This document shows positions 18,274-28,744 of a stretch of DNA of 64,000 nucleotides, one piece after another (position 1 is the first letter of the stretch; the number at the start of each line of letters is the position of its first letter). A model generated the notes under the pieces. The model worked only from the letters and a program-made list of their open reading frames with translations, searched no databases and was not told where the DNA came from. Source of the stretch: Actinomadura spongiicola (lineage in GTDB: Bacteria; Actinomycetota; Actinomycetes; Streptosporangiales; Streptosporangiaceae); the NCBI RefSeq assembly GCF_003432485.1, contig NZ_QVNQ01000003.1, positions 186,001-250,000 on the forward strand. Reading direction: 5' to 3'. Made by a program: the position numbers and the translations under genes.

Positions 18274-19682
18274 GGCCGGACGGCGTTTCCGGCGGCGAGG
18301 CGCTCGACGGCGGCGATGAAGGCGTTGCCGCGCGCCGGATAGTCGGTGAACATGTCGAAGGAGGCCCCGACGGGGGCGAGCAGCACGGTGTCGCCGGGGC
18401 GGGCGAGCGCGGAGGCTTCGTTGACGACGCGGTCCATGGCCCCAGTGTCGGTGTCGGGGACATCGACGACGGGGACATCCGGCGCGTGTCGCCCGAGTGC
18501 CTCGGCGAGCCGGTGCCGGTCGCGTCCCATCAGCACGGCGCCGCGCAGCCGCGGGGCGCACGAGCGGACGAGGTCGTCGACGTCGAGGCCCTTGAGGAGG
18601 CCGCCCGCGATCCACACGACGGGTTCGTAGGCGGCCAGGGACGCCGCGGCGGCGTGCGGCTGGGTGGCCTTGGAGTCGTTGACGTAGGCGACGCCGCCGA
18701 CGTCCGCGACGTGCTGGATGCGGTGCGGTTCGGGGACGAACGCGCGCAGCCCCTCGCGGACCGCCTCCGGCGGCACCCCGTACGCGCGGGCGAGGCCCGC
18801 GGCGGCGAGCGCGTTGGCGACGTTGTGCGGCGCGAACGGGTGGACGTCGCCGAGCGCCGCGAGTTCGGCGGCCTCGTTCGCCGAGGCCGTGAAGGCCCGG
18901 TCGACGAGCAGGTCCTCGACGACGCCGAGTTCACCGGGACGCGGCACCGAGAGCGTGAACCCGGCCCGCCGGTCGACCCCCTCGGCGCGCTCGGCGAGGG
19001 CCGTGGACGTCGCGTCGTCGGCGTTGTACACGGCCACGCAGCCCGGCGCGAAGATCTCGGCCTTGGCGGCGACGTAGGCGTCCATGGAGCCGTGCCAGTC
19101 GAGATGGTCGGGGGCGACGTTCAGCACCGTGGACGCGAACGGCCGCAGCGAACTGGACCAGTGCAACTGATAGCTCGACAGCTCGACCGCCAGCACGTCG
19201 TAGGGTTTGGTCACCGCCTCCACGATGGGCGTGCCGACGTTCCCGACGGCGAGGGCCTCGTGCCCGGCGGCGGTGAGCATGCACGCCAGCATCCGGACGA
19301 CGGTGGTCTTGCCGTCCGTCCCGGTGATCGCGAGCCACGGCGCGGCGCCTTCGGCGGGACGCAGCCGCCAGGCCAATTCCACCTCGCCGATGATCTCGAT
19401 GCCCGCCGCGGCGGCCGCGGCGAGCAGCGGCACGTCCGGCCGCCAGCCCGGCGAGGTCACCACCAGGTCGGTGCCGCCCGGCAGGGTCTCGCCGTCGCCG
19501 AGGCGGACCGTGACGCCGAGGGCCTCCAGCTCGGCGGCGAGGGCGTGCTGGTCCGCGCCGTCGCGGGCGTCCACGGCCGTGACGCGGGCGCCGTGCCCGG
19601 CGAGCACGCGGGCGGCCGCGCGGCCGGACACGCCCAGCCCGGCGACGCACACCGACCGGCCGTCCCAGCGGCGTTCGCTCAT
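18270..19682 (-). CDS. murD: UDP-N-acetylmuramoyl-L-alanine--D-glutamate ligase
   Basis: A 470-residue Mur ligase adding D-Glu. The N-terminal Rossmann motif is [14 protein letters not shown], the ATP loop is [30 protein letters not shown] marks the central domain, and [15 protein letters not shown] the C-terminal part. ATG at 19682 overlaps the mraY stop by 4 bases; an in-frame ATG at 19697 is a weaker option. Confidence 0.97.
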   Translation of the reverse strand: MSERRWDGRSVCVAGLGVSGRAAARVLAGHGARVTAVDARDGADQHALAAELEALGVTVRLGDGETLPGGTDLVVTSPGWRPDVPLLAAAAAAGIEIIGEVELAWRLRPAEGAAPWLAITGTDGKTTVVRMLACMLTAAGHEALAVGNVGTPIVEAVTKPYDVLAVELSSYQLHWSSSLRPFASTVLNVAPDHLDWHGSMDAYVAAKAEIFAPGCVAVYNADDATSTALAERAEGVDRRAGFTLSVPRPGELGVVEDLLVDRAFTASANEAAELAALGDVHPFAPHNVANALAAAGLARAYGVPPEAVREGLRAFVPEPHRIQHVADVGGVAYVNDSKATQPHAAAASLAAYEPVVWIAGGLLKGLDVDDLVRSCAPRLRGAVLMGRDRHRLAEALGRHAPDVPVVDVPDTDTGAMDRVVNEASALARPGDTVLLAPVGASFDMFTDYPARGNAFIAAVERLAAGNAVRP

Positions 19683-20740
19683 TTCTTCGGCATCCATTCC
19701 AGGTAGAACAGCCCGATGCCGATCGCGACGAACAGCGCGGACATCAGCCAGAACCGCACGACGATCGTGGTCTCGGCCCAGCCGGACAGCTCGAAGTGGT
19801 GCTGGAGCGGGGCCATCTTGAACACGCGCTTCTTGGTCATCTTGAACCCGCCCACCTGGATGATCACCGACAGGGTGATCATCACGATCAGCCCGCACAG
19901 GATCGCGAGCAGGAACTGGGTGCGGGTGAGGATCGCGAGGCCGACCAGGACGCCGCCGAGGGCCAGCGAGCCGGTGTCGCCCATGAAGATCTTCGCGGGC
20001 GGGGCGTTCCACCACAGGAACCCGAACACGCCGCCGAGCACGGCCGCGGCGACCACCGCGAGGTCGAGGGGGTCGCGGACGCTGTAGCAGTTCGGGGCGA
20101 GGGCGAAGTCGGTGCAGCTGTTGCGCAGCTGCCAGTTCCCGATGATGACGTAGGCGGCCAGGACCATTCCGGCGGGGCCCGCCGCGAGGCCGTCGAGGCC
20201 GTCGGTCAGGTTCACGCCGTTGGACATCGCGGCGATGAGCAGCAGCGCCCACACCACGAACAGGTACGGGCCGATCGAGGGGCCGAAGTCGCGGAGGAAG
20301 GACAGGTGGGGGTCGGCGGGGGTGATGTCGTAGCCGTTGGGGAAGTTGAGGGACGCGACCGCGAACACCACCCCGACCAGGACGATGCCGATCATCTTGG
20401 CGCCGCTGCGCAGGCCGAGACTGCGCTGCTTGAACACCTTGATGTAGTCGTCCACGAACCCGACCAGCCCGAGGCCGGTCATCAGGAACAGGACCAGGAC
20501 GCCGGAGATCGTCGGCTCGGTCCCGGTGACCAGGTGCGCGGCCGCGTAGCCGACGAGCGAGCCGACGATGAAGACCGTCCCGCCCATCGTCGGCGTGCCG
20601 CGCTTGGTGAGGTGCGCCTCGGGGCCCTCGTCCCGGATCATCTGGCCGTAGCCGAGCCGGTTCACGATCCGGATCCACACCGGCGTGCCGACCATCACGA
20701 AGATCAACGCGACCCCGGCCGCGAGGATGATGTTGGTCAT
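19679..20740 (-). CDS. mraY: Phospho-MurNAc-pentapeptide transferase MraY
   Basis: A 353-residue integral membrane enzyme making lipid I from UDP-MurNAc-pentapeptide and undecaprenyl phosphate. About ten hydrophobic segments are present. Signatures are [12 protein letters not shown] (about 43-54), [26 protein letters not shown] (catalytic Asp) and [12 protein letters not shown], with QHHFELSGW close to the C-terminus. It overlaps murF and murD by 4 bases each. Confidence 0.98.
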   Translation of the reverse strand: MTNIILAAGVALIFVMVGTPVWIRIVNRLGYGQMIRDEGPEAHLTKRGTPTMGGTVFIVGSLVGYAAAHLVTGTEPTISGVLVLFLMTGLGLVGFVDDYIKVFKQRSLGLRSGAKMIGIVLVGVVFAVASLNFPNGYDITPADPHLSFLRDFGPSIGPYLFVVWALLLIAAMSNGVNLTDGLDGLAAGPAGMVLAAYVIIGNWQLRNSCTDFALAPNCYSVRDPLDLAVVAAAVLGGVFGFLWWNAPPAKIFMGDTGSLALGGVLVGLAILTRTQFLLAILCGLIVMITLSVIIQVGGFKMTKKRVFKMAPLQHHFELSGWAETTIVVRFWLMSALFVAIGIGLFYLEWMPKK

Positions 20741-22152
20741 CGGGCGTCCTCCGCGAGGATCGCCGCGGCGACCCGTTCCAGCCCGGCCACGCGGGAGGCC
20801 TTCACCAGCACCACATCGCGCGGCGCGAGCCGCTCGCCGATCGCGGTCACCGCCGCGCCGACGTCATCCACCTGCACGCACTCTCCCGTCCATGACCTCA
20901 CCCGCCGTGCCCCGTCCGCCATCGCCGCGGCGTTCGCGCCGACGACGACGAGACCGGCGATCCCGCTCCGCGCGGCATGCTCCCCGATCCTGGCATGTTC
21001 CGCCGCGGACGAGTCCCCTAGTTCGGCCATTTCCCCCAAGACCGCGTACGCCCGGCGACGTCGCCCACCGCCGGATTCGTCGCCGGACAGGTGGACGAGC
21101 AGGTCCAGCGCGGCGCGCATCGAGTCGGGGTTGGCGTTGTAGGCGTCGTTCACCACCGTCACGCCGTCGGCCCGCTCGGTGACCTCCATCCGCCACCGGC
21201 TCACCGGCCCGGCGGCCGACAGGGCCGCCGCGACGTCCTCCGGCGCCATCCCGGCGGCGCGCGCCGCCGCGGCGGCGGCCAGCGCGTTGAGGACGGCCTG
21301 CGCCCCGTGCAGGCGCAGCGCGACCGGCGCGGACCCCTCCGGCGTGACGAGCGTGAACGCGGCCCGGCCCTGCTCGTCGAGGGTCTCCCCCTCCGCGCGG
21401 ACGGTGGCGTCCGGGGACCGTCCGAACGTCACCACCTCGCCCCGCGTGCGGGACGCCATGGCGGCGACGAGCGGGTCGTCGGCGTTGAGGACGGCGGTCC
21501 CGCCCGGCGGCACGGCCTCCACGATCTCGCCCTTGGCGCGGGCGATGTTCTCCCGGCCGCCGAACTCCCCGACGTGCGCGGTGCCGACGTTCAGCACCAT
21601 CCCGACGTCGGGACGGGCGATGCCGGTCAGGTAGGCGATGTGGCCGATGCCGCGGGCGCCCATCTCCAGGACGAGATGCCGGGTCGAGGCGTCGGCGCGC
21701 AGCACGGTGAGCGGCAGCCCGATCTCGTTGTTGAACGAGCCGGGCGGGAAGACGGTCGGCCCGGCGCGACCCACGACCTGCCCGATGAGGTCCTTGGTGG
21801 ACGTCTTGCCCGCCGAACCGGTGACGGCGATGACGGTCACGTCCGGCAGCCGCTCCAGCACGCCCCTCGCGAGCCGTCCGAGCGCCGCCTGGACGTCGTC
21901 AACGACCACGAACGGCCCGTCCGACGGCCCGTCCGGCGGACGCTGCGCCAGGACGGCGGCGGCCCCGGCCGCGAGGGCCGCCGGCGCGAAGTCGTGCCCG
22001 TCCACGCGTTCGCCCTTCAGCGCCGCGAACAGCGCACCGGGCTCCACCGCGCGGGAGTCGACGACCACGGGACCGTTCACCATGACGTCCGGGGGCCCGT
22101 GGAGGGTGCCTCCCGTGATCTCCGCGATCGTCGACGGCGGAAGTGGGATCAC
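20737..22152 (-). CDS. murF: UDP-MurNAc-tripeptide--D-alanyl-D-alanine ligase
   Basis: A 471-residue Mur ligase that completes the pentapeptide. The ATP loop is [14 protein letters not shown] (about 107-120), followed by [30 protein letters not shown] and [19 protein letters not shown] in the C-terminal half. It overlaps the murE stop and the mraY start by 4 bases each, so translation is probably coupled. Confidence 0.97.
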   Translation of the reverse strand: MIPLPPSTIAEITGGTLHGPPDVMVNGPVVVDSRAVEPGALFAALKGERVDGHDFAPAALAAGAAAVLAQRPPDGPSDGPFVVVDDVQAALGRLARGVLERLPDVTVIAVTGSAGKTSTKDLIGQVVGRAGPTVFPPGSFNNEIGLPLTVLRADASTRHLVLEMGARGIGHIAYLTGIARPDVGMVLNVGTAHVGEFGGRENIARAKGEIVEAVPPGGTAVLNADDPLVAAMASRTRGEVVTFGRSPDATVRAEGETLDEQGRAAFTLVTPEGSAPVALRLHGAQAVLNALAAAAAARAAGMAPEDVAAALSAAGPVSRWRMEVTERADGVTVVNDAYNANPDSMRAALDLLVHLSGDESGGGRRRRAYAVLGEMAELGDSSAAEHARIGEHAARSGIAGLVVVGANAAAMADGARRVRSWTGECVQVDDVGAAVTAIGERLAPRDVVLVKASRVAGLERVAAAILAEDAR

Positions 22153-23684
22153 GCCTCAGTCCCGTCCCCTCTTGTCCCTTTTGTTCGCTGCCGGAGCGCC
22201 TCCCGGACGACCTCGCGGTCGTCGAACGGGTGGATCACGCCCGCCACGTTCTGGCCCTGCTCGTGGCCCTTGCCCGCGATGACGAGCACGTCGCCGCGGC
22301 GGGCGCGGTCGACGGCCAGCGCGATCGCGGCGGCCCGGTCCGGCTCCACCACGATGCGCGCCCGTTCACGCCGCGGCACCTTCAGCCCGCCCTCGACCAT
22401 AGCGGCGAGGATCCCGAGTGGATCTTCCGACCTCGGGTTGTCGTCGGTGAAGTACGCGCGGTCGGCCAGCCGGGCGGCGGCCTCCCCCATCAGCGGCCGT
22501 TTGCCGCGGTCGCGGTCGCCGCCGCAGCCGAGCACGATCGTCAACTCGCCCTCGGTGACGGGCCGCAGCGCGTTCAGGACGGCCTCCACCGCGCCGGGCT
22601 TGTGGGAGTAGTCGACCAGGGTGACGAACTCCTGGCCCTCGTCCACCCGTTCCAGCCTGCCGGGGACGCCGGGCAGGGACGCGACCCCGCGCACCGCCGA
22701 CTGCAACGGGATGCCCGCCTCGACCAGCGCGACGATCGCGGCGAGCGCGTTGTCGACGTTGAACGGCCCGGCGAGCCGGACCTCGCCGTCCGCCTCGACG
22801 CCGCCGGGCCCGACCACGCGGAACACGCTGCCGTCGGCGCCGACGCGCACGTTCTCGACCCGCCAGTCCGCCGCAGGGTCACCGGACGCCGAGAACGTCG
22901 TCGTCGGCACCGTCGCGATCTCCAGCAGCTCACGGCCGTGGTGGTCGTCGAGGTTGACGACGCCGACCCGCGAGTACTCGGGCGTGAACAGCCGGGCCTT
23001 GGTGAGGAAGTAGTCCTGCATGGTCGGGTGGTAGTCCAGATGGTCCTGGGACAGGTTCGTGAACACCGCGACCTCGTAGGTGACGCCGCCGACCCGGCCC
23101 TGCTTCAGCGCGTGGCTCGACACCTCCATCGCGGCGGCGCCGACGCCCCGCTCGCGCATCATCGCCAGCAGCGCGTGCAGGTCGGTCGCCTCCGGCGTGG
23201 TCAACGCGCTCGGCACCCGGTCGCCGCCCACGCGGATCTCGACGCCGCCGACCAGGCCGGTCTCGATCCCGGCGGCGCGCAGGGCCGCCTCCAGCAGGAA
23301 CACGGTGGTGGTCTTGCCGCTGGTCCCGGTGACGCCGATCATCGTGATGTCGCGTCCCGGCTCCCCGTACACCCATGCCGCGGCGTCGCCGAGCCGCGCC
23401 CGGACGTCCGCCACCACCAGCACCGGCAGGCCCGTCGCGGCGGCCCGGTCGTACCCGGCGGTGTCGGTGAGGATCGCCGTGGCGCCCGCCTCCGCGGCCT
23501 GGGCGGCGAACTGGGCGCCGTGCGCGCGGGCGCCGGGAAGCGCCGCGTAGACGTCGCCGGGCAGCACCGCCCGCGAGTCGTGGGTGATGCCCGTCGCCGA
23601 CACCTCGTCCCAGCCTCGACGCTCGATCCCGAGAAGCGCCGCGAGCCCGCTCAGCGGACGGGCCGGATTGGTCGTGGGACGCAT
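22149..23684 (-). CDS. murE: UDP-MurNAc-L-Ala-D-Glu--meso-diaminopimelate ligase
   Basis: A 511-residue Mur ligase. The ATP loop is GVTGTSGKTTTVFLLEAAL, substrate motifs include TTPEATDLHAL and NLSQDHLDYHPTM, and the specificity motif is DNPRSEDP. The DNPR form is that of meso-diaminopimelate-adding enzymes, which indicates the diamino acid of this organism's wall. I start at ATG 23684, just before the conserved domain; an in-frame GTG at 23744 has no ribosome site. It lies 84 bases after ftsI. Confidence 0.96.
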   Translation of the reverse strand: MRPTTNPARPLSGLAALLGIERRGWDEVSATGITHDSRAVLPGDVYAALPGARAHGAQFAAQAAEAGATAILTDTAGYDRAAATGLPVLVVADVRARLGDAAAWVYGEPGRDITMIGVTGTSGKTTTVFLLEAALRAAGIETGLVGGVEIRVGGDRVPSALTTPEATDLHALLAMMRERGVGAAAMEVSSHALKQGRVGGVTYEVAVFTNLSQDHLDYHPTMQDYFLTKARLFTPEYSRVGVVNLDDHHGRELLEIATVPTTTFSASGDPAADWRVENVRVGADGSVFRVVGPGGVEADGEVRLAGPFNVDNALAAIVALVEAGIPLQSAVRGVASLPGVPGRLERVDEGQEFVTLVDYSHKPGAVEAVLNALRPVTEGELTIVLGCGGDRDRGKRPLMGEAAARLADRAYFTDDNPRSEDPLGILAAMVEGGLKVPRRERARIVVEPDRAAAIALAVDRARRGDVLVIAGKGHEQGQNVAGVIHPFDDREVVREALRQRTKGTRGDGTEA

Positions 23685-23768
23685 GACGTTTCTTTCGCTG
23701 CGAACGGAACGGGACTGCTGGTACAAGGGTCGTGGTGGACTCACAGCCGAGGAGAGTACTCGCTGCGA

Positions 23769-26012
23769 TCAGTCTCGCGCGTGGATCTGGACGGTCGGCG
23801 GGCGACTCCCCGTCGGCGGGATCCTCTGGGACTGGAGGGCGAAGCCCATCACGTCCCGGAAGACCGGGGCCGCCGCATCGCCACCATAGTGGCTGCCCCG
23901 CTTGGGGTCGCGAAGCACGACCTGGACGACCAGCCGCGGATCGTCCGCCGGGGCGAACCCCGCGAACGACGCGACGTAGCCGCCGCCCTTGTAGCAGCCG
24001 CAGCGCGGATTGACCATCTGCGCGGTGCCGGTCTTGCCCGCGACCCGGTACCCCGGGATCTGCGCCTTCGGGGCCGTGCCCTCCTCGGTCGTGACGCCCT
24101 CCAGCATGTCGCTGATCTGCCGGGCGGTCTTCGCGCTGATCACCTGCCTGCGCTCGGGTGCGGGCGCGGGCGTGAACTTGTCGTCCTCGCCGACGGTGCC
24201 CTCGACGAGGGTCGGCGCGACGCGGACGCCGCCGTTGGCGATGGTCGCGTAGACGCTCGCCATCTGCACCGCGTTCACCGACAGCGTCTGCCCGAACGCG
24301 ATCGAGTAGTGGTCGGTGCCCGACCACTGGGACGGCGGCTTGAGCAGCCCGGCCGTCTCACCGGGCAGCGGCAGCCCGGTCTTGCGGCCGAACCCGAATT
24401 CGCGCAGCGTCCCGTAGAGCCGCTGGGAGGAGATGCTCTGGCTGGCCAGGATGGTGCCGACGTTGCTGGACGTCGCGAGGACCCCGGCGAAGGTGAGCCG
24501 CTCGGGCGGATGGCGGTGCGAGTCGCCGAACACGGTGTCGTACTTCTTGATCCGGTCGGGGACGGTGTAGGGCGTCTGCGGGGTGACGCCGCCGTGCTCC
24601 ATGACGGCGGCCGCCGTGACGACCTTGCCGGTGCTGCCCGGCTCGTACGCCTCCTGCACCAGGGGGCTGCCCCACAGGCGGCGGTCCGACCGGGTGTAGC
24701 GGTTCGGGTCGAACCCGGGCGCCGACGCCATGGCGAGCAGCCTGCCGGTGCGCGGTTCCATGACGATGACGCTGCCGCTCTTCGCCCTCGACGCCCGGAC
24801 CTGCTTCTCGATCGCCCGCTGCGCCATGAACTGCAGGTCGCGTTGGAGCGTGAGCCGAAGATCACGGCCGGGCACGGACGGAAGCTTCTGGTCCTTGCCC
24901 ATGGGAATGTGCTGGCCCTCGGGGCTGATCTCGACCCACTGCCGCCCGTCGCGGCCGGCGAGCACGTCGTTCAGCGAGCTCTCCAGGCCGGCGGCGCCGT
25001 TCCCCGTGTCGTTCACGAAACCTATGACGCCCGCGGCCAGCGATTCGTTGGGGTACTCGCGGCGGTATTCCGGCCATGTCCCGATGCCCGGAAGGTTCCA
25101 TGACCTGATCAGCCGGGCCTGGTCGGGCCGGACCCCGTGCGCGAGGTACACGAACCGGGTCCCGGTCCTGCTGATCTTCTGCATCAGCGTCGCGGGGTTC
25201 AGGCCGAGCGTCGGCGCCAGCGCGTTGACGATGGGCTGCCGCTTCTCGGCCTTGATCAGGGACGGGTCGGCGTAGATCGCCCGCGCCTCCACGGTCATCG
25301 CGAGCGGATGGCCCTGCGCGTCGGTGATGTCGCCGCGGATCGCGGGCAGGTCGATCCGCTGCAGCCGCTGCCGCATCGCCTGCTCGGTGTACTTGCCGGA
25401 CTCGATCGTCTGGAGCTGGACGAGCCGTCCGGCGAACAGCGACAGCACGAACGCGATGACGAGGAGCCCGATGTTCAGCCGCTTGAGCGGGTCGCGCCGG
25501 TGGAAGGGGGCGCGGGTCCGCGGGCCCCGTCCGGGCGGCCGCCGTCCCGGGCCGCCACCGCTTGGACCGCCACCGCCCGGACCGCGACGGCCCGCGCCGT
25601 TCCCGGGCTTGCCGGCGGGGCCGCTCCGCGCCGTCCCGCTCACCCGCCCCTTCACGACGCCCTTCACGGACGCGCCCTTCACGGACGCGCCCTTCACGGG
25701 CGTGCCCTTTGGCGGCGTGCTCTTCGCGGGCGGCTTCTTCTGCGCCGGCGCCGCCTTGCGCGGCGCCTCCTTCGGCTTGCGGGACGTCTCCTTGGGCTTG
25801 GTCTCCTTGGGCTTGCGCGGTGCCTCCTTGCGCGGTGCCTCCTTGCGCGGTGCCTCCTTGCGCGGTGCCTCCTTGGGCGGTGGTGGAACCGTGCCGCCGC
25901 GCGAGGGACGCCGGGCGGCGCCGCCCTTGGTGCCCGGCCGTCCCGAGCCGTCCGAGCCGCGTTTCCGACCGGCCGAAGGGCCCGCGGGGCCGCGTCCCGG
26001 CCGTCTCGTCAC
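23769..26012 (-). CDS. ftsI: Septal peptidoglycan transpeptidase FtsI (class B PBP)
   Basis: A penicillin-binding protein of 747 residues. The first 170 or so are a very basic, repetitive cytoplasmic tail (KEAPR repeated, then VKGAS repeats). A single membrane anchor follows (LLVIAFVLSLFAGRLV), then the pedestal domain and the transpeptidase domain. Catalytic motifs are STGK at 460-463, SSN in LATSSNVGT, and KTGT at 660-663. The start is GTG 26012, overlapping the ftsL TGA. Typical FtsI is about 600 residues, and the surplus is the N-terminal tail. Confidence 0.95.
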   Translation of the reverse strand: MTRRPGRGPAGPSAGRKRGSDGSGRPGTKGGAARRPSRGGTVPPPPKEAPRKEAPRKEAPRKEAPRKPKETKPKETSRKPKEAPRKAAPAQKKPPAKSTPPKGTPVKGASVKGASVKGVVKGRVSGTARSGPAGKPGNGAGRRGPGGGGPSGGGPGRRPPGRGPRTRAPFHRRDPLKRLNIGLLVIAFVLSLFAGRLVQLQTIESGKYTEQAMRQRLQRIDLPAIRGDITDAQGHPLAMTVEARAIYADPSLIKAEKRQPIVNALAPTLGLNPATLMQKISRTGTRFVYLAHGVRPDQARLIRSWNLPGIGTWPEYRREYPNESLAAGVIGFVNDTGNGAAGLESSLNDVLAGRDGRQWVEISPEGQHIPMGKDQKLPSVPGRDLRLTLQRDLQFMAQRAIEKQVRASRAKSGSVIVMEPRTGRLLAMASAPGFDPNRYTRSDRRLWGSPLVQEAYEPGSTGKVVTAAAVMEHGGVTPQTPYTVPDRIKKYDTVFGDSHRHPPERLTFAGVLATSSNVGTILASQSISSQRLYGTLREFGFGRKTGLPLPGETAGLLKPPSQWSGTDHYSIAFGQTLSVNAVQMASVYATIANGGVRVAPTLVEGTVGEDDKFTPAPAPERRQVISAKTARQISDMLEGVTTEEGTAPKAQIPGYRVAGKTGTAQMVNPRCGCYKGGGYVASFAGFAPADDPRLVVQVVLRDPKRGSHYGGDAAAPVFRDVMGFALQSQRIPPTGSRPPTVQIHARD
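25816..25875 (-). repeat. Four tandem 15-bp repeats inside ftsI
   Basis: The plus-strand unit CGCGGTGCCTCCTTG occurs four times without mismatch at 25816, 25831, 25846 and 25861. It encodes a Lys/Glu/Ala/Pro/Arg pentapeptide in the cytoplasmic tail of FtsI. A nearby 15-bp duplication (about 25665-25700) encodes the VKGAS copies. Confidence 0.9.
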
Positions 26013-26632
26013 CGCGCGCCCTGACCGGCGGCGGGCGGGATCCCGTCGCCCGGCACCACCGTGCCGGGCACGCCGATCACGCCGGCGGCGCCCGCCGTCG
26101 CGATGGCGTCGGACGGGACGGGACGCGGCGCGCCCCCGCTCGCCTGACCGCTGCCGGAGAAGAACCACACACCCCGGGACTTGCGGACCATGCCGAGGTT
26201 CTCGGCCTGGGTCGCCAGGTTCGCCGGGGAGTCGGCGCTGGCGATGGCCCTCATGTGGTCCTGCCGCTCCTGGTCGAGGCGCTTGTTGCTCTGCTGGAGC
26301 TGCGTCAGCGTGAACGCGTCCTTCGCGAGGACGGTGTTGAGCAGCAGCAGGCTGACGAGGGCGCCGCCGAGCAGCCCGACGATGAGCAGCACGAACGGAG
26401 TGCGCGGCGGCGTCCGCGCGGGCGCGCGCCTGGGCGTGCTCCGCCCGGTGGCGGTCGTGGCGGCGGCCTTGACCGTGCCGGTCTTCGCCGCGGTGGTCTT
26501 CGCGGTGCCGGTCTTGGGCGCGGTGCTCGTCCTCTTGGCGGGCGTGGGAGCCGCGGTCCGAGCGGGCGTGCGCCGCGCGGGCGGCTTCTTCTTCGGCGCC
26601 TTGGCCGGCGGACGCTTCGTCGTCGTGGTCAT
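26009..26632 (-). CDS. ftsL: FtsL-like division protein with long basic N-terminus
   Basis: A 207-residue bitopic protein between rsmH and ftsI, the normal position of ftsL. The first 75 residues are Lys/Ala/Thr/Pro-rich and positively charged. One membrane segment (about 80-102) is followed by a short coiled coil ([20 protein letters not shown]) and ENLGMV, the usual FtsL/DivIC ending, and then a Gly/Pro tail. FtsL forms a complex with FtsQ and DivIC/FtsB. Overlaps both neighbours by 4 bases. Confidence 0.88.
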   Translation of the reverse strand: MTTTTKRPPAKAPKKKPPARRTPARTAAPTPAKRTSTAPKTGTAKTTAAKTGTVKAAATTATGRSTPRRAPARTPPRTPFVLLIVGLLGGALVSLLLLNTVLAKDAFTLTQLQQSNKRLDQERQDHMRAIASADSPANLATQAENLGMVRKSRGVWFFSGSGQASGGAPRPVPSDAIATAGAAGVIGVPGTVVPGDGIPPAAGQGAR

Positions 26633-27609
26633 GTCGCCTCCCGGACCCGCTCGGCGGCGCGCAACCGCACCGATCCGGCCCGTGGGTTGGTCGTGGTCTC
26701 CTCGTCGGACGGCAGTTCCGCCCCGCGTGTTAGAAGCCGGAATCTCGGCTCGTGTTCGGGAAGCGGAACGGGAAGCTCCGGCGGAGTGGTGTCGGCCGCC
26801 TGGGCGGCGAGGACCCGCTTGGTGATGCGGTCCTCGAGGGAGTGGTAGCTGAGGACGGCGACCCGGCCGCCGACCGGGAGCGCGTCGAGGGCGGCGGGCA
26901 GCGCCCGGCGCCAGATGTCGAGTTCGCCGTTCACCTCGATGCGCAGCGCCTGGAAGGTGCGTTTGGCCGGGTTGCCGCCGGTGCGGCGGGTCGCGGCCGG
27001 GATGGAGGCGCGCACCAGGTCGGCGAGGCGCCGGGTGGAGTCGAGCGGCGCGCGCTCGCGTTCGCGGACGATCGCGGCGGCGATGCGCTGGGCGAACCGT
27101 TCCTCGCCGTACTCGCGCAGGATGCGGGCGAGCTCGGCGGGCGGGTAGCCGTTGACGACCTCCGCCGCGGTGAGCCGCTGGGTACGGTCCATCCGCATGT
27201 CGAGCGGCGCGTCGTAGGAGTAGGCGAAGCCGCGGTCGGCCTCGTCGAGTTGCGGGGACGAGACGCCGAGGTCGAACAGGACGGCGTCCACCGCGGAGAC
27301 CCCGAGCCGGTTCAGGACGCCGGGGATCTCATCGTAGACGGCGTGTTCCAGCGTCACCCGGTCGCCGAACGGGGCGAGCCGTCGCGCGGAGCGCTCAAGT
27401 GCGGTGGTGTCGCGGTCGAGGCCGATGAGACGGAGCCGCGGAACGGCCCGGAGCATCGCCTCGGCGTGACCGCCCATCCCGAGGGTGGCGTCGAGGTACA
27501 CCGGGTCGCGGTCGGTGACGGCCTCGACGGCGGGGGTGAGGATCGCCAGGACGCGACCGAGCATGACCGGTACGTGACCGGCCGTGGTCGCGTGGTCTCC
27601 CACGTCCAT
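26629..27609 (-). CDS. rsmH: 16S rRNA (cytosine-1402-N4)-methyltransferase
   Basis: A 326-residue SAM-dependent methyltransferase acting on 16S rRNA C1402. [10 protein letters not shown] near the N-terminus, [14 protein letters not shown] (SAM site), [40 protein letters not shown] and [16 protein letters not shown] are all family signatures. I start at ATG 27609, with AGGGGG six bases upstream. It lies 248 bases after mraZ; that gap shows no further gene. Confidence 0.97.
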   Translation of the reverse strand: MDVGDHATTAGHVPVMLGRVLAILTPAVEAVTDRDPVYLDATLGMGGHAEAMLRAVPRLRLIGLDRDTTALERSARRLAPFGDRVTLEHAVYDEIPGVLNRLGVSAVDAVLFDLGVSSPQLDEADRGFAYSYDAPLDMRMDRTQRLTAAEVVNGYPPAELARILREYGEERFAQRIAAAIVRERERAPLDSTRRLADLVRASIPAATRRTGGNPAKRTFQALRIEVNGELDIWRRALPAALDALPVGGRVAVLSYHSLEDRITKRVLAAQAADTTPPELPVPLPEHEPRFRLLTRGAELPSDEETTTNPRAGSVRLRAAERVREAT

Positions 27610-27857
27610 GCTCCACCCCCTGTGGTGCCACCTCGCTCGCGGACTGCGTGGCGTCGCCGGGCCGGACGACCGTTCCGAACCCCCGGCGGCCTCGCCCGGC
27701 CAGGTCCCCATCCGCTGCCCTTGGAGGAAGCACACCGCGTGTTAGCGCGGGGGGTCGCCGTCTGGCGCCGGGGAAGCTGCGCCAGCTGGCTCGGAGAGCG
27801 GCTGGAGACCTGGCCGAACGTGGGCCAAAGCCGGTCATCGGACCGACGAGTCGTGTC

Positions 27858-28289
27858 TCAGAGGATCCCTGGCAACACCTCCTCCGAGATGTCGGAGAAC
27901 ATCTCCTCCTCCTGCTCCAGGTAGGCCTCCCAGGCCTCCGTGTCCCAGATCTCCAGTCGCGTGTTGGCGCCGATGACCGTGCAGTCGCGGGTGAGGCCCG
28001 CGTACTTGCGCAGTGGAGGAGGAATCGTGACGCGGCCCTGTTTGTCGGGGACCTCGTCGGACGCGCTGGCGAAGAAGACCCGGCTGTAGCCGCGGACGGC
28101 CTTCTCGGTGACCGGTGCGGCACGCAGGGCCTCGGTAATCCGCTGGAACTCCGCCATAGGGAAGACGTACAGGCAGCGTTCCTGGCCCTTCGTGATCACC
28201 AATCCCCCCGACAGCTCCTCGCGATACTTCGCCGGCAGGAACAGTCGTCCCTTGTCGTCGAGACGCGGCGAATGGGTGCCGAGGAACAC
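27858..28289 (-). CDS. mraZ: Transcriptional regulator MraZ
   Basis: A 143-residue protein with two SpoVT/AbrB-type DNA-binding repeats: [16 protein letters not shown] and [16 protein letters not shown]. MraZ forms oligomeric rings that bind direct repeats upstream of its own gene and usually represses the dcw operon. GTG at 28289 follows GGGAGG at suitable spacing and gives the usual family length. An in-frame start at 28352 would lie upstream of the inferred -10 element and is rejected. Start of the dcw cluster. Confidence 0.96.
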   Translation of the reverse strand: MFLGTHSPRLDDKGRLFLPAKYREELSGGLVITKGQERCLYVFPMAEFQRITEALRAAPVTEKAVRGYSRVFFASASDEVPDKQGRVTIPPPLRKYAGLTRDCTVIGANTRLEIWDTEAWEAYLEQEEEMFSDISEEVLPGIL

Positions 28290-28326
28290 CGGCCCCACCT
28301 CCCGCGCCGCATGGGGCGCGCATGCT

Positions 28327-28368
28327 CCCCACGGCGCCCCACTGTACTCCACTCTTCCCCACCGTCAA
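28327..28368 (-). promoter_or_regulatory. mraZ promoter with four MraZ boxes
   Basis: On the minus strand GTGGGG occurs at 28362-28357, GTGGAG at 28352-28347, GTGGGG at 28342-28337 and GTGGGG at 28332-28327: four hexamers at an exact 10-bp period. They match the TGGG-type MraZ boxes known upstream of mraZ. A -35 TTGACG (28368-28363) and a -10 TACAGT (28346-28341) with 16-base spacing interleave with the boxes, so bound MraZ would cover the promoter. Confidence 0.85.
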
Positions 28369-28744
28369 CAAGAAAAACACGTTCCACGGACGAATTCTCC
28401 GAACGAAAGCCCAGCTCAGAGGGGGTGGGGCGGAGTGGGGGCCCCGAGCGCCCGCTCCGCGTGCCGCGTCGCGGGGACCGCGTCCGGCGGGGCTCGTCCG
28501 GACCGCCCGAAGCGCGCCGAGGGGCGCGTGGCGGCGGGCGGCGGTGGAGGGCGGCGGGCGGCGCGAGGGCCGGTTCGAACGGGTGGGTGGAAATGGTGGA
28601 GGGAAATGGTGCGGCGCCCGGGGTTCGGACGGCGGTCTCGTGAAGCACAATGGGCTCGCGTTCACCACGAACATCGCGGCGAGCCGCGGGACGACGTACT
28701 GTCGTTTGGGCGGACGTATAGAGCGCCGCACCGAGGAGGGTTTG
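28369..28744 (+). other. Divergent mraZ/moxR intergenic region
   Basis: About 375 G/C-rich bases lead to moxR. A possible -10 TATAGA is at 28717-28722 without a convincing -35. AGGAGGG just before 28745 is the moxR ribosome site. No gene or RNA was recognised. Confidence 0.3.

Noticed and set aside
22143..25103. A 986-codon plus-strand open frame over murE and ftsI
   Set aside because: It has a low-complexity His/Arg/Val/Gly translation and lies antisense to two well-supported genes.
25816..25875. Short tandem repeats as a CRISPR or minisatellite locus
   Set aside because: They are in frame within ftsI, without spacers, and encode a coherent basic peptide repeat.
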